The notes beneath the pieces were generated by a model. That model was not told the DNA's origin, searched no databases, and saw only the letters and a program-made list of their open reading frames with translations. From NCBI RefSeq assembly GCF_011751075.1, contig NZ_JAALLN010000001.1, positions 248,001 to 312,000 on the forward strand: a stretch of DNA of 64,000 nt. The letters are read 5' to 3'. A program made the position numbers and the translations under genes. The DNA comes from Flavobacterium poyangense. GTDB taxonomy: Bacteria; Bacteroidota; Bacteroidia; Flavobacteriales; Flavobacteriaceae. Shown piece after piece: positions 37,446-45,661 of this stretch (position 1 is its first letter; every line of letters starts with the position of its first letter).

Positions 37446-38246
37446 TCAATACGAAACGACATTATACTTTTCATCAATTTTAAAATATTTGGCACCCCTA
37501 CCTCCTATGTTCCCGATTTCTTCATAAGATACAAACCTATTCCGATCTGCTTTAAGCAGCAAAAAATACTCAGAATCTCCTATTGAAACAGAAACAATCA
37601 ACGCCATTGAATCAATCTCTTTTTTAATAAAGAAGCATTTATATTTCTCTCCTTCATACCCTATTGAGCTTAAATGTTTTTCTGTTATAACTGAAGGATT
37701 ATAACCGTTTTTAATTTGATTTGGCAAATTATTTAAATATTCTTTTAAATCAAATGGAACATCCATCAATTGATAAGGTCCATGATCTGCTACAAATGCT
37801 ATTTCTCCTAAATTTGCTTTTTTTGCAGTACTTTTGGGATAAACTTTCATTCCGATTTCCAAAAATTCTTCTCTTAATAAAGAATTGCTGTCATTTAAAA
37901 TATTATCCTTGCTTTTATTCAAATGAATGGATTTCAAATTTATATTTTCATCACTTTCAAAAATATAGGTTTCAAAATATTCATCTTCAATTTTTTCATC
38001 AATATATTGAGTTATCTTATATTTTATTTCAACTGAATTTTTATTAGTTTTTCTAGCCTCTTCATTATAAGTCATCACGCATCCTGAGCCGCAGACGATT
38101 GTAAAAGATTCTTTGTTTGGAGTATTGTTCCGTTTTGTGGCAAGAGTATCTTTAGAACTATCTGTTAGAACATTTTCCTTATTATTGCTTTTACAGCCTA
38201 ATAGAAAAATTTGTAAAAAAATTAAAAGGACTATTTTTTTTCTCAT
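37446..38246 (-). CDS. putative lipoprotein, element 1 cargo
   Basis: A 266-residue lipoprotein with signal peptide MRKKIVLLIFLQIFLLGC (lipobox LLGC). After a linker come ESFTIVCGSGCVMTYNEEAR, with two close cysteines, and a beta-rich body. No family is recognised. Its start codon overlaps the stop codon of the upstream gene at 38243 (atga arrangement), so the two are translationally coupled and probably work together at the envelope. Confidence 0.78.
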   Translation of the reverse strand: MRKKIVLLIFLQIFLLGCKSNNKENVLTDSSKDTLATKRNNTPNKESFTIVCGSGCVMTYNEEARKTNKNSVEIKYKITQYIDEKIEDEYFETYIFESDENINLKSIHLNKSKDNILNDSNSLLREEFLEIGMKVYPKSTAKKANLGEIAFVADHGPYQLMDVPFDLKEYLNNLPNQIKNGYNPSVITEKHLSSIGYEGEKYKCFFIKKEIDSMALIVSVSIGDSEYFLLLKADRNRFVSYEEIGNIGGRGAKYFKIDEKYNVVSY

Positions 38247-39226
38247 TTTTGTCTATTCATTTCAAAATCATCAATCTTCCATCCGTTTTTTTGTTTTACC
38301 ATAATAAAAACAGCCTTGCATTTTTCAGTTTTTTTATCCTTAAATGTGACCTCCCAATCTTCATCAATAATCATTTTTTCTCCAAAAATACTACTGCCCC
38401 CCATCCACTTTACCGCGCTAATATTTTGATATAAAGACATATTATCTTCTATCTTCTTTACCATTTTTTTGGTGCAATATTCTTTGGCTGTTTCAATTTG
38501 CTGCTGCGCAATAGCATAGCTAAAATAATCTGCAGTATCATTTGGGCTTAATTTAGAAATCGTTCCAATCGAATTTTCATCCCTAATCAATTCGCAAACA
38601 ATAATTCCATTTTCACTGCTAATAGTTGCAATTCCGTCACCATATTTTATAATAATGACAGATTCACTGTTATCTTTTTTCTTGCTATATTCTGTACGCT
38701 TTATGATTTTGATGACTCTGTTAAAATTATCAAATTGGTTGGTAATGCTTTCGGTACGATTGTAATTTTCTCCTACAAAATATTTTTTCTCATATCTCAA
38801 AACAAAACATTTCGGACTGTAAACTGTTTCTATTTCTTTTCGCACATTATAGCTTCCTGCTTCTAAATACGTTTCGATCATTACATCGTCTTTATACACA
38901 TACTTTGCATGTTCATTTTTTGCATATAAAACCGTATCTTCTTTTTGAATTTTTTCCCAATTCTTTTTATGCTCAAAAAAATTATTCAAATCAATTTTCT
39001 TGTAAACGGCACCGTCAATCTTTTCAATAAGAGAATCTTTATCCTTAAAATTCAAAAATTTATTGGTTCTGAAAACTTCATAAGCATCCGTAGAAAGCTT
39101 TTCTTTTCTTGAAAAGGAATACACTTCTGAATCCACCAGCGGTTTAGGAGCTTCTTGACCATTGCAACTTACTACAGATGATAAAAGCATAAGAACCAAA
39201 ATATTTTGTATAAATGCTATGTTCAT
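38243..39226 (-). CDS. putative lipoprotein with NTF2-like C-terminus, element 1 cargo
   Basis: A 327-residue lipoprotein (signal LVLMLLSSVVSCNGQ). The middle is beta-rich and repetitive in K, Y and E. The last about 90 residues (AIAQQQIETAKEYCTKKMVK to CKAVFIMVKQKNGWKIDDFE) resemble the NTF2/DUF4878-type fold, where a strand ending in GWKID is typical. It is coupled to the 37446 gene by a 4-bp overlap and is first in that unit. Its role is unknown; such proteins may be immunity-type or envelope-stress proteins, but nothing in the sequence decides this. Confidence 0.75.
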   Translation of the reverse strand: MNIAFIQNILVLMLLSSVVSCNGQEAPKPLVDSEVYSFSRKEKLSTDAYEVFRTNKFLNFKDKDSLIEKIDGAVYKKIDLNNFFEHKKNWEKIQKEDTVLYAKNEHAKYVYKDDVMIETYLEAGSYNVRKEIETVYSPKCFVLRYEKKYFVGENYNRTESITNQFDNFNRVIKIIKRTEYSKKKDNSESVIIIKYGDGIATISSENGIIVCELIRDENSIGTISKLSPNDTADYFSYAIAQQQIETAKEYCTKKMVKKIEDNMSLYQNISAVKWMGGSSIFGEKMIIDEDWEVTFKDKKTEKCKAVFIMVKQKNGWKIDDFEMNRQK

Positions 39227-39529
39227 TTTTTTAACTGATTACTGTTTTTTTGCCAATATGACTTATTTCTTTTCTACAACAAAATCTGTTGTTTTTTATT
39301 TTTTTTCGTTTTCTGTAAAAGTTCTTGATCACTTAATTCTGTTAAGTATTATGGGTGTCATATTTTCATTATATTATTGGTTAATTTTAAATTCCTATTG
39401 TCTTGTCTGCAATTGATAAAACAATATGCTGGAATACAAATTTCAAAAAAAAGGCAATGTGAATGTAAGCCAATATAAATTCGCTTCAAATAATGGAATA
39501 TCCGTAATTATCAATTATAAATACGCAGT

Positions 39530-39702
39530 GATACTTCTATCCACCGGCAGTAGATACAGCCGCTATATCTTTTATGAAGCGCACAACTAAAGAAATGGCT
39601 GAATTTATGAATGTCGAGCCAAAAAGTATTAGGATGACCAAGTATCAGTTGAAACAAAAGTGGGGACTGGGAAAAGAAGATGATTTGGAAAAGTATACGT
39701 AG
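39530..39702 (+). pseudogene. C-terminal relic of a LuxR/GerE-like helix-turn-helix regulator
   Basis: A 42-codon ORF from the ATG at 39574 (MKRTTKEMAEFMNVEPKSIR, then MTKYQLKQKWGLGKEDDL) ends at 39702. It looks like the end of Flavobacteriia HTH regulators of the YXYXY/TPR-LuxR type. The frame is open only to about 39532, so the N-terminal sensor is missing. It is probably a remnant left by element insertion or deletion. No other gene is seen in 39227-39921. Confidence 0.45.
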
Positions 39703-39921
39703 CCTGTTTTGAAAATAAACCTGAAAATAATAAAAAGCAATAATATTATTGTAAAATTTGTGAATACCGATTTATAGAAAATCATACTTATCAAGTCTGA
39801 TAAGTTAGATATAAACCAATTATCAAACAACTCATCATCTTAGAATAACAATTCAGTCTATAAGAATTGATTATTTTCTTTGATAATAATACTTTTACAT
39901 CAAAATAATTATAACAGAAAT

Positions 39922-40977
39922 ATGAAGAAAATTCTAAAAATTGCCAAAATTACATTTATTACCCTTTTAAGTATTGTTTTAGTGTTTATCGCCTATCTGT
40001 ATGGTAGTAGTAAACTATTCTTGGAATCTAAAAACGACGAAAATATCAGTTATTTATTAAAAAACAATGTTGAGATTTCAGGATCTGTAAATGAAAAATT
40101 ATTTGATGCTGATTTTTATAAGTCACAAGTTTTCTTGCTTGGAGAAATTCATGGTTATGCCGATAATCAAACTATTGACAAAGAGATGCTTTTCTTTTTA
40201 AACAAAAAGATTGGACTTAAATATTATATTGCTGAAATGGATAGTTTGACAGCTAAAAAACTAAATCTCTTTTTATCTGAAAGACAAAAGAATAAAGTCA
40301 TTTTAAAAGAAGTTGTAGAAAATATTAAAAGAAGAATTCCACAGCAATCCTCCCAGGAGCTATTTGATAAATGGAATGCAATTTACGATTACAATCAAAA
40401 ATTAGCCGACACTTTAAAAATTACAGTTATTGGAATTGATAAGAATTTTGATGACCAATCAAAAGGTTCTAGAGATGTTGCCATGGTGAGTAATTTTAAA
40501 GAAGCCGTTAAAAAACAGCATCTCGAAAATGAAAAGTTTTATGGACTTTTTGGATATTTTCATGTACTTCAAAAGAAAACAGAATCAGGAAAAGAAACTT
40601 TTGCTGCGGGATTAAAAGATTCAGGAATTAAAGTGGCGGGGTTTGTGAGCTACACCATAGATAGCGAAATGTATTTACCAAAAAATCCTCAATTCCCAAC
40701 TCCGGAAAACGAAAGAGTAGATTGGATGAATGCCGACGGGCCATTAATGCTGGTAAAAGGAATTAACGATCTAAAAGAATTGAGCAAACCCAAAGTTATT
40801 ACTCTTTTTAAACTTGATGCAAAGGATTCCCCTTATTTAAAGTCGCAAAATCTGGTAAGTGTAAAATCGAGGGCATTTGGAGAAAATGTTGTTCCCGTAA
40901 AAGGATCTTCTGTAACAGATTATTTTCAATATGTATTTTTATTGCGAAATTCTCAAGCTCTTACAAAGTTGAAATAA
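39922..40977 (+). CDS. ChaN/erythromycin-esterase-like membrane-anchored protein
   Basis: A 351-residue protein with one N-terminal membrane helix (ITFITLLSIVLVFIAYLYG) and an outside domain. The motif VFLLGEIHGYADNQTIDKEM with Glu and His, YYIAEMDS, and the later GLFGYFHVLQK match the EreA/ChaN-like fold (LGExHG, E, H pattern). Members include erythromycin esterases and heme-binding lipoproteins. An in-frame start at 39880 is less likely than the ATG at 39922, which begins the membrane anchor. It is the last gene before the right att core of element 1, thus cargo. Activity on an antibiotic is not implied by sequence alone. Confidence 0.7.
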   Translation: MKKILKIAKITFITLLSIVLVFIAYLYGSSKLFLESKNDENISYLLKNNVEISGSVNEKLFDADFYKSQVFLLGEIHGYADNQTIDKEMLFFLNKKIGLKYYIAEMDSLTAKKLNLFLSERQKNKVILKEVVENIKRRIPQQSSQELFDKWNAIYDYNQKLADTLKITVIGIDKNFDDQSKGSRDVAMVSNFKEAVKKQHLENEKFYGLFGYFHVLQKKTESGKETFAAGLKDSGIKVAGFVSYTIDSEMYLPKNPQFPTPENERVDWMNADGPLMLVKGINDLKELSKPKVITLFKLDAKDSPYLKSQNLVSVKSRAFGENVVPVKGSSVTDYFQYVFLLRNSQALTKLK

Positions 40978-41060
40978 AACAAAAATTCTAAAACTAATTT
41001 AAAAAAATTGTATACCTGTATTATACTTATCCTCAATAAGATAAGGAGAAACTTTAAAAA

Positions 41061-41118
41061 GTTACCCTATTTACCCTGTTCTTAACATACGCTTGTAAGC
41101 CCTGTAAACACTGGGATT
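41061..41118. repeat. right-end arm repeats of element 1
   Basis: GTTACCCTAT at 41061-41070 and TTACCCTG at 41071-41078 match the repeats before the broken integrase gene. At 41095-41118 the sequence gtaagccctgtaaacactgg...att is close to 55967-55991 inside element 2. They lie directly inside the att core at 41137. Confidence 0.6.
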
Positions 41119-41136
41119 AATATAAGGTTCACGGAG

Positions 41137-41149
41137 CCTCTTTCTCCGC
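41137..41149. other. att core of element 1, right copy
   Basis: CCTCTTTCTCCGC is identical to the tRNA-Ser 3' end at 35617-35629. It is followed immediately by the terminator at 41150, as if that were the original terminator of the tRNA gene before insertion. This bounds a 5.5-kb element. Confidence 0.72.
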
Positions 41150-41177
41150 AAAAAGCACCTCATCGAGGTGCTTTTTT
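41150..41177. terminator. hairpin terminator next to the right att core
   Basis: The arms aaaagcacct and aggtgctttt have a short loop and T/A tails on both strands. It is probably the displaced original tRNA-Ser terminator, and it also serves the minus-strand gene at 41222. Confidence 0.75.
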
Positions 41178-41221
41178 ATTTTAGGTACTTTTCATTGTAC
41201 TTTGCTAAATTGGATGCGCAG

Positions 41222-41761
41222 CTAGTTTACTCTACTAACGGCATCTCCAGTTATAACTACTATTCTTGGAGAATTATTACCACATGTGCCAATTGCTTTA
41301 CAAAAATTAAGCGCAATAGTTGAAGGTTTAATCTGTTTATTTACCTTCATTAGTTCTGCAATAAATTGATCAGCATCTTCAGCTACTGAACCAAAAAACT
41401 CTTCTAACTTATTTACAAATTGATCAATAAATTCAATCGTCGCAACAACGGCAATTCCATATTTTGCTAACAATCCATAAATTAGTAAAAGTGCTGATAA
41501 TTTACATGCCAAACACTCATTGAGTAAGTTTTTAAATGTTCTGAAAAGATATTTCACAGCCGCTTCAAAGTCTTCAACAAGTATTTTTGATTTAGCGATA
41601 TAATCTAATAGAACAATATTTGTTTTCCTTCTCAAATAACTAAAGGGATTTCTTAAAAACTTGTCTTTTTCAATATCACTATTTTCAATCGTATACTTTA
41701 ATTCGTCAATTCCAACTTTAAGGGTATCCTTTTCTTCTTGGGTTAAGTCTAGTTTTTCCAT
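41222..41761 (-). CDS. hypothetical protein with a hydrophobic middle
   Basis: A 179-residue protein of unknown family with no signal peptide. The N-terminal half is charged and helical (LDLTQEEKDTLKVGIDELKY). The middle has a hydrophobic stretch with two cysteines (ECLACKLSALLLIYGLLAKYG). The C-terminal part contains CKAIGTCGNN. It lies just outside the right att core of element 1, alone on the minus strand, with GC-rich repeat-like DNA upstream. No function can be assigned; a membrane-associated or pore-like role is only speculation. Confidence 0.6.
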   Translation of the reverse strand: MEKLDLTQEEKDTLKVGIDELKYTIENSDIEKDKFLRNPFSYLRRKTNIVLLDYIAKSKILVEDFEAAVKYLFRTFKNLLNECLACKLSALLLIYGLLAKYGIAVVATIEFIDQFVNKLEEFFGSVAEDADQFIAELMKVNKQIKPSTIALNFCKAIGTCGNNSPRIVVITGDAVSRVN

Positions 41762-41764
41762 ATT

Positions 41765-41855
41765 GTCGATTTTTGGTTAGCATTGGATACAACGTCAGTC
41801 TACTTCGCGAAGTTACCGGTCAAAGCGGGCCGGGTTCTATCTATCGAAGATAAAC
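41765..41855. repeat. GC-rich intergenic patch, probable repeat unit
   Basis: The stretch with cttcgcgaagttaccgg and aaagcgggccgggttc is strikingly GC-rich for this region and contains the palindrome ttcgcgaa. It lies between the 41222 gene and the broken gene at 41987. It looks like a conserved repeat or cassette border, but no second copy is in the window. Confidence 0.35.
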
Positions 41856-41986
41856 AAATTTCGCAAAAAAACAAGCACTCAACTTATTAAAAATCAACAA
41901 CTTCAATAAAACATCAATTACTTTTTTTTGAATTCATGAAGTTTTCAATTTCTTGTAATTCCGGTTGTTGGCACTAGTGTTTATAT

Positions 41987-42642
41987 TTACAATGAATTAG
42001 ATTTTGTTAAGTTTTCTCTTTTAAATCTTTGAATTTCTTCGTAATCACTTATTCCCAAAATTTCGAGTAGATTTAAATAATTTAGTTTTCCTTTATTGCA
42101 ATAACCAATCAAGATTTCACGATCATTTCGTATTTCATTTTCAAAACTTTGTTGAAAATTTAGTTCAATTCTACTATTATCATTTAAAAATATTTTAATT
42201 TTATTATCTACACCATTAGATAAAGTTCCATCAAAATTTCTAAAACCACTGTATGCTCCCTTGAAGTCAAAAGCACTTATCTCTATTTCTGAATATCATT
42301 TAGTAAATATTCTTTTTCGATTGTTAAAATACTATCTTTTTTAAGTTCAAAATCAGAATTTAATTCTCCTTTCAATGTTACAAATTTATTGTACTTGTAT
42401 ATCCCGATAATTGTTGCAATAAAAAATGTAACAACCAGTATGCATAACAATGTTTTATCGAATATTGTAATAGTCCCACTTTTAAAAATATTTAATTTTA
42501 TAAAAACGGGTAAAGTAGTAATCAAAATAATTGCAAAAAATATATTATTTACTGTCCAGTAAAATTTTTTCGATTTGGTAAGTATTTTATATTTCAATTT
42601 ATTCTCGTTTTTTTTTGCGGTAACATTACTGCCAACTCCCAA
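41987..42642 (-). pseudogene. two-helix membrane protein gene interrupted by a frameshift
   Basis: The N-terminal frame gives 119 residues with two membrane helices (FYWTVNNIFFAIILITTLPV, and a second around LLCILVVTFFIATIIGIYKY) and stops at 42283. The adjacent frame continues without interruption to 41987 (IEISAFDFKGAYSGFRNFDG, RIELNFQQSFENEIRND, LEILGISDYEEIQRFKRENL). One missing A in the run near 42288 would join them into about 218 residues. The second half reads as real protein, so a frameshift is more likely than chance. A sequencing error or a recent mutation are both possible. Family is not recognised. Confidence 0.6.
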
Positions 42643-42789
42643 ATATACATAACTCTAACAAAATGACACAAAAGTGACTGCTTAACTTTTTAGACAGCCT
42701 CTTTTCTTTTTTTAGTACTAAACACACCAAAATAGGCAATGTATCAGATGTGTTAGTGGTTAATAATGGACCAATCCAAAAACCTGTGA

Positions 42790-43110
42790 AGAAATAGAAT
42801 TCTTAGCCTTATGTTTCTTAACCGCAAGGTGCACAAAGGTTTTACGCAAAGTACGCAAAGGTCTATACATACTGGTTTTACAGATTAAGCTAATACTTTT
42901 TTTTACCCTTCCTAGAAAATAATCTGAATAAATCTGCGTGAAAAAACACTTAACAAACATAAAAACTCAATAAATTCAGAACAAATAACTTTTTGATAAA
43001 GCTTTGCGAACTCTGCGATCAACACAAACAAAAAAACTTGCGCACTTAGCAGTTAAAAAAACATATAAAGTTTGCTGAAATTTTTTATCCACAGGTTTTC
43101 GTGTTTATCC
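42790..43110. repeat. cluster of low-complexity intergenic repeats
   Basis: It includes gcaaggtgcacaaagg, acgcaaagtacgcaaagg, aaatctgcgtgaaaaaa (as in 20980-20995), ctttgcgaactctgcg and ttatccacaggttttcgtg. These are fragments of several genome-wide repeat families. The gap 42643-43436 holds this cluster and the leader of the 43437 gene; no gene is seen. Confidence 0.55.
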
Positions 43111-43436
43111 GGGATCCATGAAAAAACAAAAGAACCAACATTACTGCATTTTGCTAAATAAATACCGAAAAACCAACAACCCTTCATTATTTGGAATATC
43201 ACAATTATATTAGTACATTCGATCTCAAAATAAACACCTAGACATAAGCAAGTTAGATTTTTAATTAACGGCTACGAGAATGTGAGAGACAACCATCATT
43301 TATTCTAAAGTGTCGCGTGAATAACCAGGTTGCTATTTGATTATCATGCTGCTTTATACCATTACTGAATAAAAAAGAAAAGTCGCCGGAAACGTGAAGA
43401 ATACGAAACGAGTATTAATTCAAAAAAGAAACGGTT

Positions 43437-44021
43437 ATGAAACATTATTTTCTACTACTCTTTTTACTAACCGGATTCGGTTATTGCTATTCCCAAACTA
43501 CTGTTCCGGGATATTATGTAACAAACACTAACGACACTATTAAAGCTCAAATAAAAATTCCAAAATCTGTTTGGGGCTCGGACGATTTATCAAAATTCTT
43601 CAATAAAGTGGAAGTTGTTGATAATAGTAACAATACTAAAAAATTTAAGCCCGAAGACATCAGAAGTTATGGATTTTTATACAATGATAAACAGTATCTG
43701 TTTTTTTCAAAACCTACTATAAGCATCAATAACCTTAAATTTCTGCAACCCATTATTCGTGGGCAAAAAACCAGTCTTTACTACTTTGATACCGTAAACC
43801 AAAACGGAGCTCGCATGGGTACTTTTTATACTTTAGAAAAAACTGACGGCACCTATATTTTTTTAATTAGCGCCACACGGCTTAGTAAATACAGAAACGA
43901 ATTAAAAGACTTTTATAAAGACAATACAACCGTACAACAATTAATTGACACCAAATTTCAATCCAAGACATCAATAGAAAGTGACCTCATAAAAATCGTA
44001 GAAGCGGTAAATAAATTATAA
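43437..44021 (+). CDS. secreted conserved protein of unknown function
   Basis: A 194-residue exported protein (signal HYFLLLFLLTGFGYCYSQ). The mature part begins TTVPGYYVTNTNDTIKAQIK and has a beta-rich first half with FKPEDIRSYGF. It resembles a widespread but uncharacterised Bacteroidota type, where a GYY.....D.I.G.I start is common. It appears monocistronic, with an AT-rich leader and a terminator region after it. Function is unknown. Confidence 0.75.
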   Translation: MKHYFLLLFLLTGFGYCYSQTTVPGYYVTNTNDTIKAQIKIPKSVWGSDDLSKFFNKVEVVDNSNNTKKFKPEDIRSYGFLYNDKQYLFFSKPTISINNLKFLQPIIRGQKTSLYYFDTVNQNGARMGTFYTLEKTDGTYIFLISATRLSKYRNELKDFYKDNTTVQQLIDTKFQSKTSIESDLIKIVEAVNKL

Positions 44022-44185
44022 ACTTCCATCTGATTAAAAGGTTATTAGGTCATCCATTTTATTGATACGGCTTCTTTTTCTTATTATTTTCTCTGCGAAA
44101 TTCTCACACAAAAAGAGAATTCTAAGAATCTTTATCTTCTTTACTCTATTTAAAGAGCATTCCGGACTTTACGCTTAAAGCAAAA

Positions 44186-44222
44186 AAGAGACTGCTTCAC
44201 AAATAGTGAAGCAGCCTCTTAT
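44186..44222. terminator. bidirectional hairpin between the 43437 gene and the M57 protease gene
   Basis: The arms gagactgcttcac and gtgaagcagcctctt flank a 5-nt loop. It lies between convergent genes and can serve both. Confidence 0.7.
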
Positions 44223-44251
44223 ATTTTGTAAAAAGAACCCTAATCTACTTT

Positions 44252-45082
44252 TTAATATAAATAATTCAGGGCTGTGATATCGTTACCATTGAAAGCTCCG
44301 GTCTCATTTGAACCGAAACATGCTCTCATGTAAGAAGTTGAATCATATCCTGTAGGAGTTCCCGGAATGTGAATTGCTCCAACACCGGCAGATCCTTCAT
44401 TTGAATTCTGTCCACAACTTTGACGGCTAAAATAGTCAGTATGACGTAAACCAATACAGTGACCAATTTCGTGTGCAGCCACATGCGCATTTACATTTAC
44501 TGAGTAAGACTCTAATCCAGAATATAAAGTAACTGAATTAAAAGGCGCTCCTCCTGAAGGGAAACCAGCTACTCCACCGGCGCCTCCAACTTGTCTTCTC
44601 ACTACTATGTTTGCTCCAGCAGTACTTGAACTAAAAGTTAATGTGAACTTAATAGTCAATCCTAAATTATTGTATCTGTTTATTGCCGCTTGCAATCCTG
44701 CTCTCATGTTGGTAGTCAAAGCAGTTGTACCTGTTCCTGACAATCCAACAACTTTAATAGTTCTTGGAGCAGACACTAAATTAGTAGTACGGTATTGTTC
44801 TGTTGTGATACCACCGTGAAGATCCATTTTGTTTAACTGATCTTGTGTTATCATGATGTCTCCTTCAACTAGGAACGCATCTTCAACAGAACCGTCTAAC
44901 TTAGTATTTTTGATCACTTGAACATCTTTATTATTTAATGCAAGTGCATCAATTTTATTTAACACATCCTGTGTTACTTTAAGAGATTCTTGGTCTGCTT
45001 TTTTTGTCTCATCTTCTTTGTTACAAGAAAACAGCATTACTGCTACAAATGACAAGGCTAAAAGGGGTTTAAGTTTTTTCAT
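44252..45082 (-). CDS. M57-family metalloprotease lipoprotein (HEIGH motif)
   Basis: A 276-residue lipoprotein (SFVAVMLFSC) with a helical N-terminal region (about 25-100) that may be a propeptide. The zinc site is HEIGHCIGLRH (His204, Glu205, His208, His214), the family's dual-action HEIGH motif. A later methionine and tyrosine (STSYMRACFG) fit the Met-turn position. Members are exported endopeptidases. It is divergent from the S8 protease gene at 45662, with a 579-bp regulatory region between. The pair may be co-regulated secreted proteases. Confidence 0.85.
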   Translation of the reverse strand: MKKLKPLLALSFVAVMLFSCNKEDETKKADQESLKVTQDVLNKIDALALNNKDVQVIKNTKLDGSVEDAFLVEGDIMITQDQLNKMDLHGGITTEQYRTTNLVSAPRTIKVVGLSGTGTTALTTNMRAGLQAAINRYNNLGLTIKFTLTFSSSTAGANIVVRRQVGGAGGVAGFPSGGAPFNSVTLYSGLESYSVNVNAHVAAHEIGHCIGLRHTDYFSRQSCGQNSNEGSAGVGAIHIPGTPTGYDSTSYMRACFGSNETGAFNGNDITALNYLY

Positions 45083-45200
45083 TTAATAGTTTTTTGGTTA
45101 GTAAAATAATTTAATATAATTAGGGGTTTTACAAAATATTCGTACTATTTTTTTCAAAACTATATAATTTTAGTGTTAAAATACTTATAAATCAATTGAT

Positions 45201-45239
45201 TTAACAAAATTAACATATTTTGTTAAATTATTTTGTTAA
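45201..45239. promoter_or_regulatory. attttgttaa inverted/direct repeat between divergent proteases
   Basis: TTAACAAAAT at 45201-45210 is inverted to ATTTTGTTAA at 45217-45226, and a direct copy is at 45230-45239 (13-bp step). It lies about 120 bp upstream of the M57 start and 420 bp before the S8 start. It is a plausible regulator site, inferred. The remainder of 45083-45661 is AT-rich and non-coding. Confidence 0.45.
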
Positions 45240-45661
45240 CATTTTTTTATACTATTTATCTGATTATTGTTGCGAGCCCAATGAAATCAATAACTCAATA
45301 TAAATCAAAGTTTTAAATAAAATAAAATGGTCTGTAATTTTCAATATTCCATTTTGCACAATAAATATTAAAAACGGTTTTAATTTTTCTTATAAAATTT
45401 TAAAAAGTAAACAATGATATAAAATTGAATAGTGCGTTTAAAAACCCGGAAGATTTTGAATGAGATAAAAAGACATAATTTTTTTACAAATATTTTAATA
45501 ACTTTGATTTATCCGGAAGGATAAATATTTAAAATAGAAACCATTAAGAACAAATTTTGAGCAGTTTTATCTGGATTAAGAAGTAATGAACTACCATTAT
45601 CCTCTCTTTTTAGTCTGAACATTTATGAATATGGTTAAAACTCCCCTAACAATTACAATAA

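Noticed and set aside
39426-39590. 54-codon ORF beginning MLEYKFQKKGNVNVSQ
   Set aside because: No family, no conserved pattern, and it overlaps the HTH relic in another frame.
39880-40977. Antibiotic resistance (erythromycin esterase) gene
   Set aside because: Only the general LGExHG-type fold is seen; the ChaN and other branches share it, and a membrane anchor is present. No resistance claim is supported.
41765-42000. Integron attC sites
   Set aside because: Some gttggca-like pieces occur, but no proper GTTRRRY/RYYYAAC pair and no integron integrase is seen.
41222-42642. Toxin-antitoxin pair formed by the two small genes
   Set aside because: They are not adjacent in coupled fashion, show no known toxin or antitoxin motif, and the second is frameshifted.
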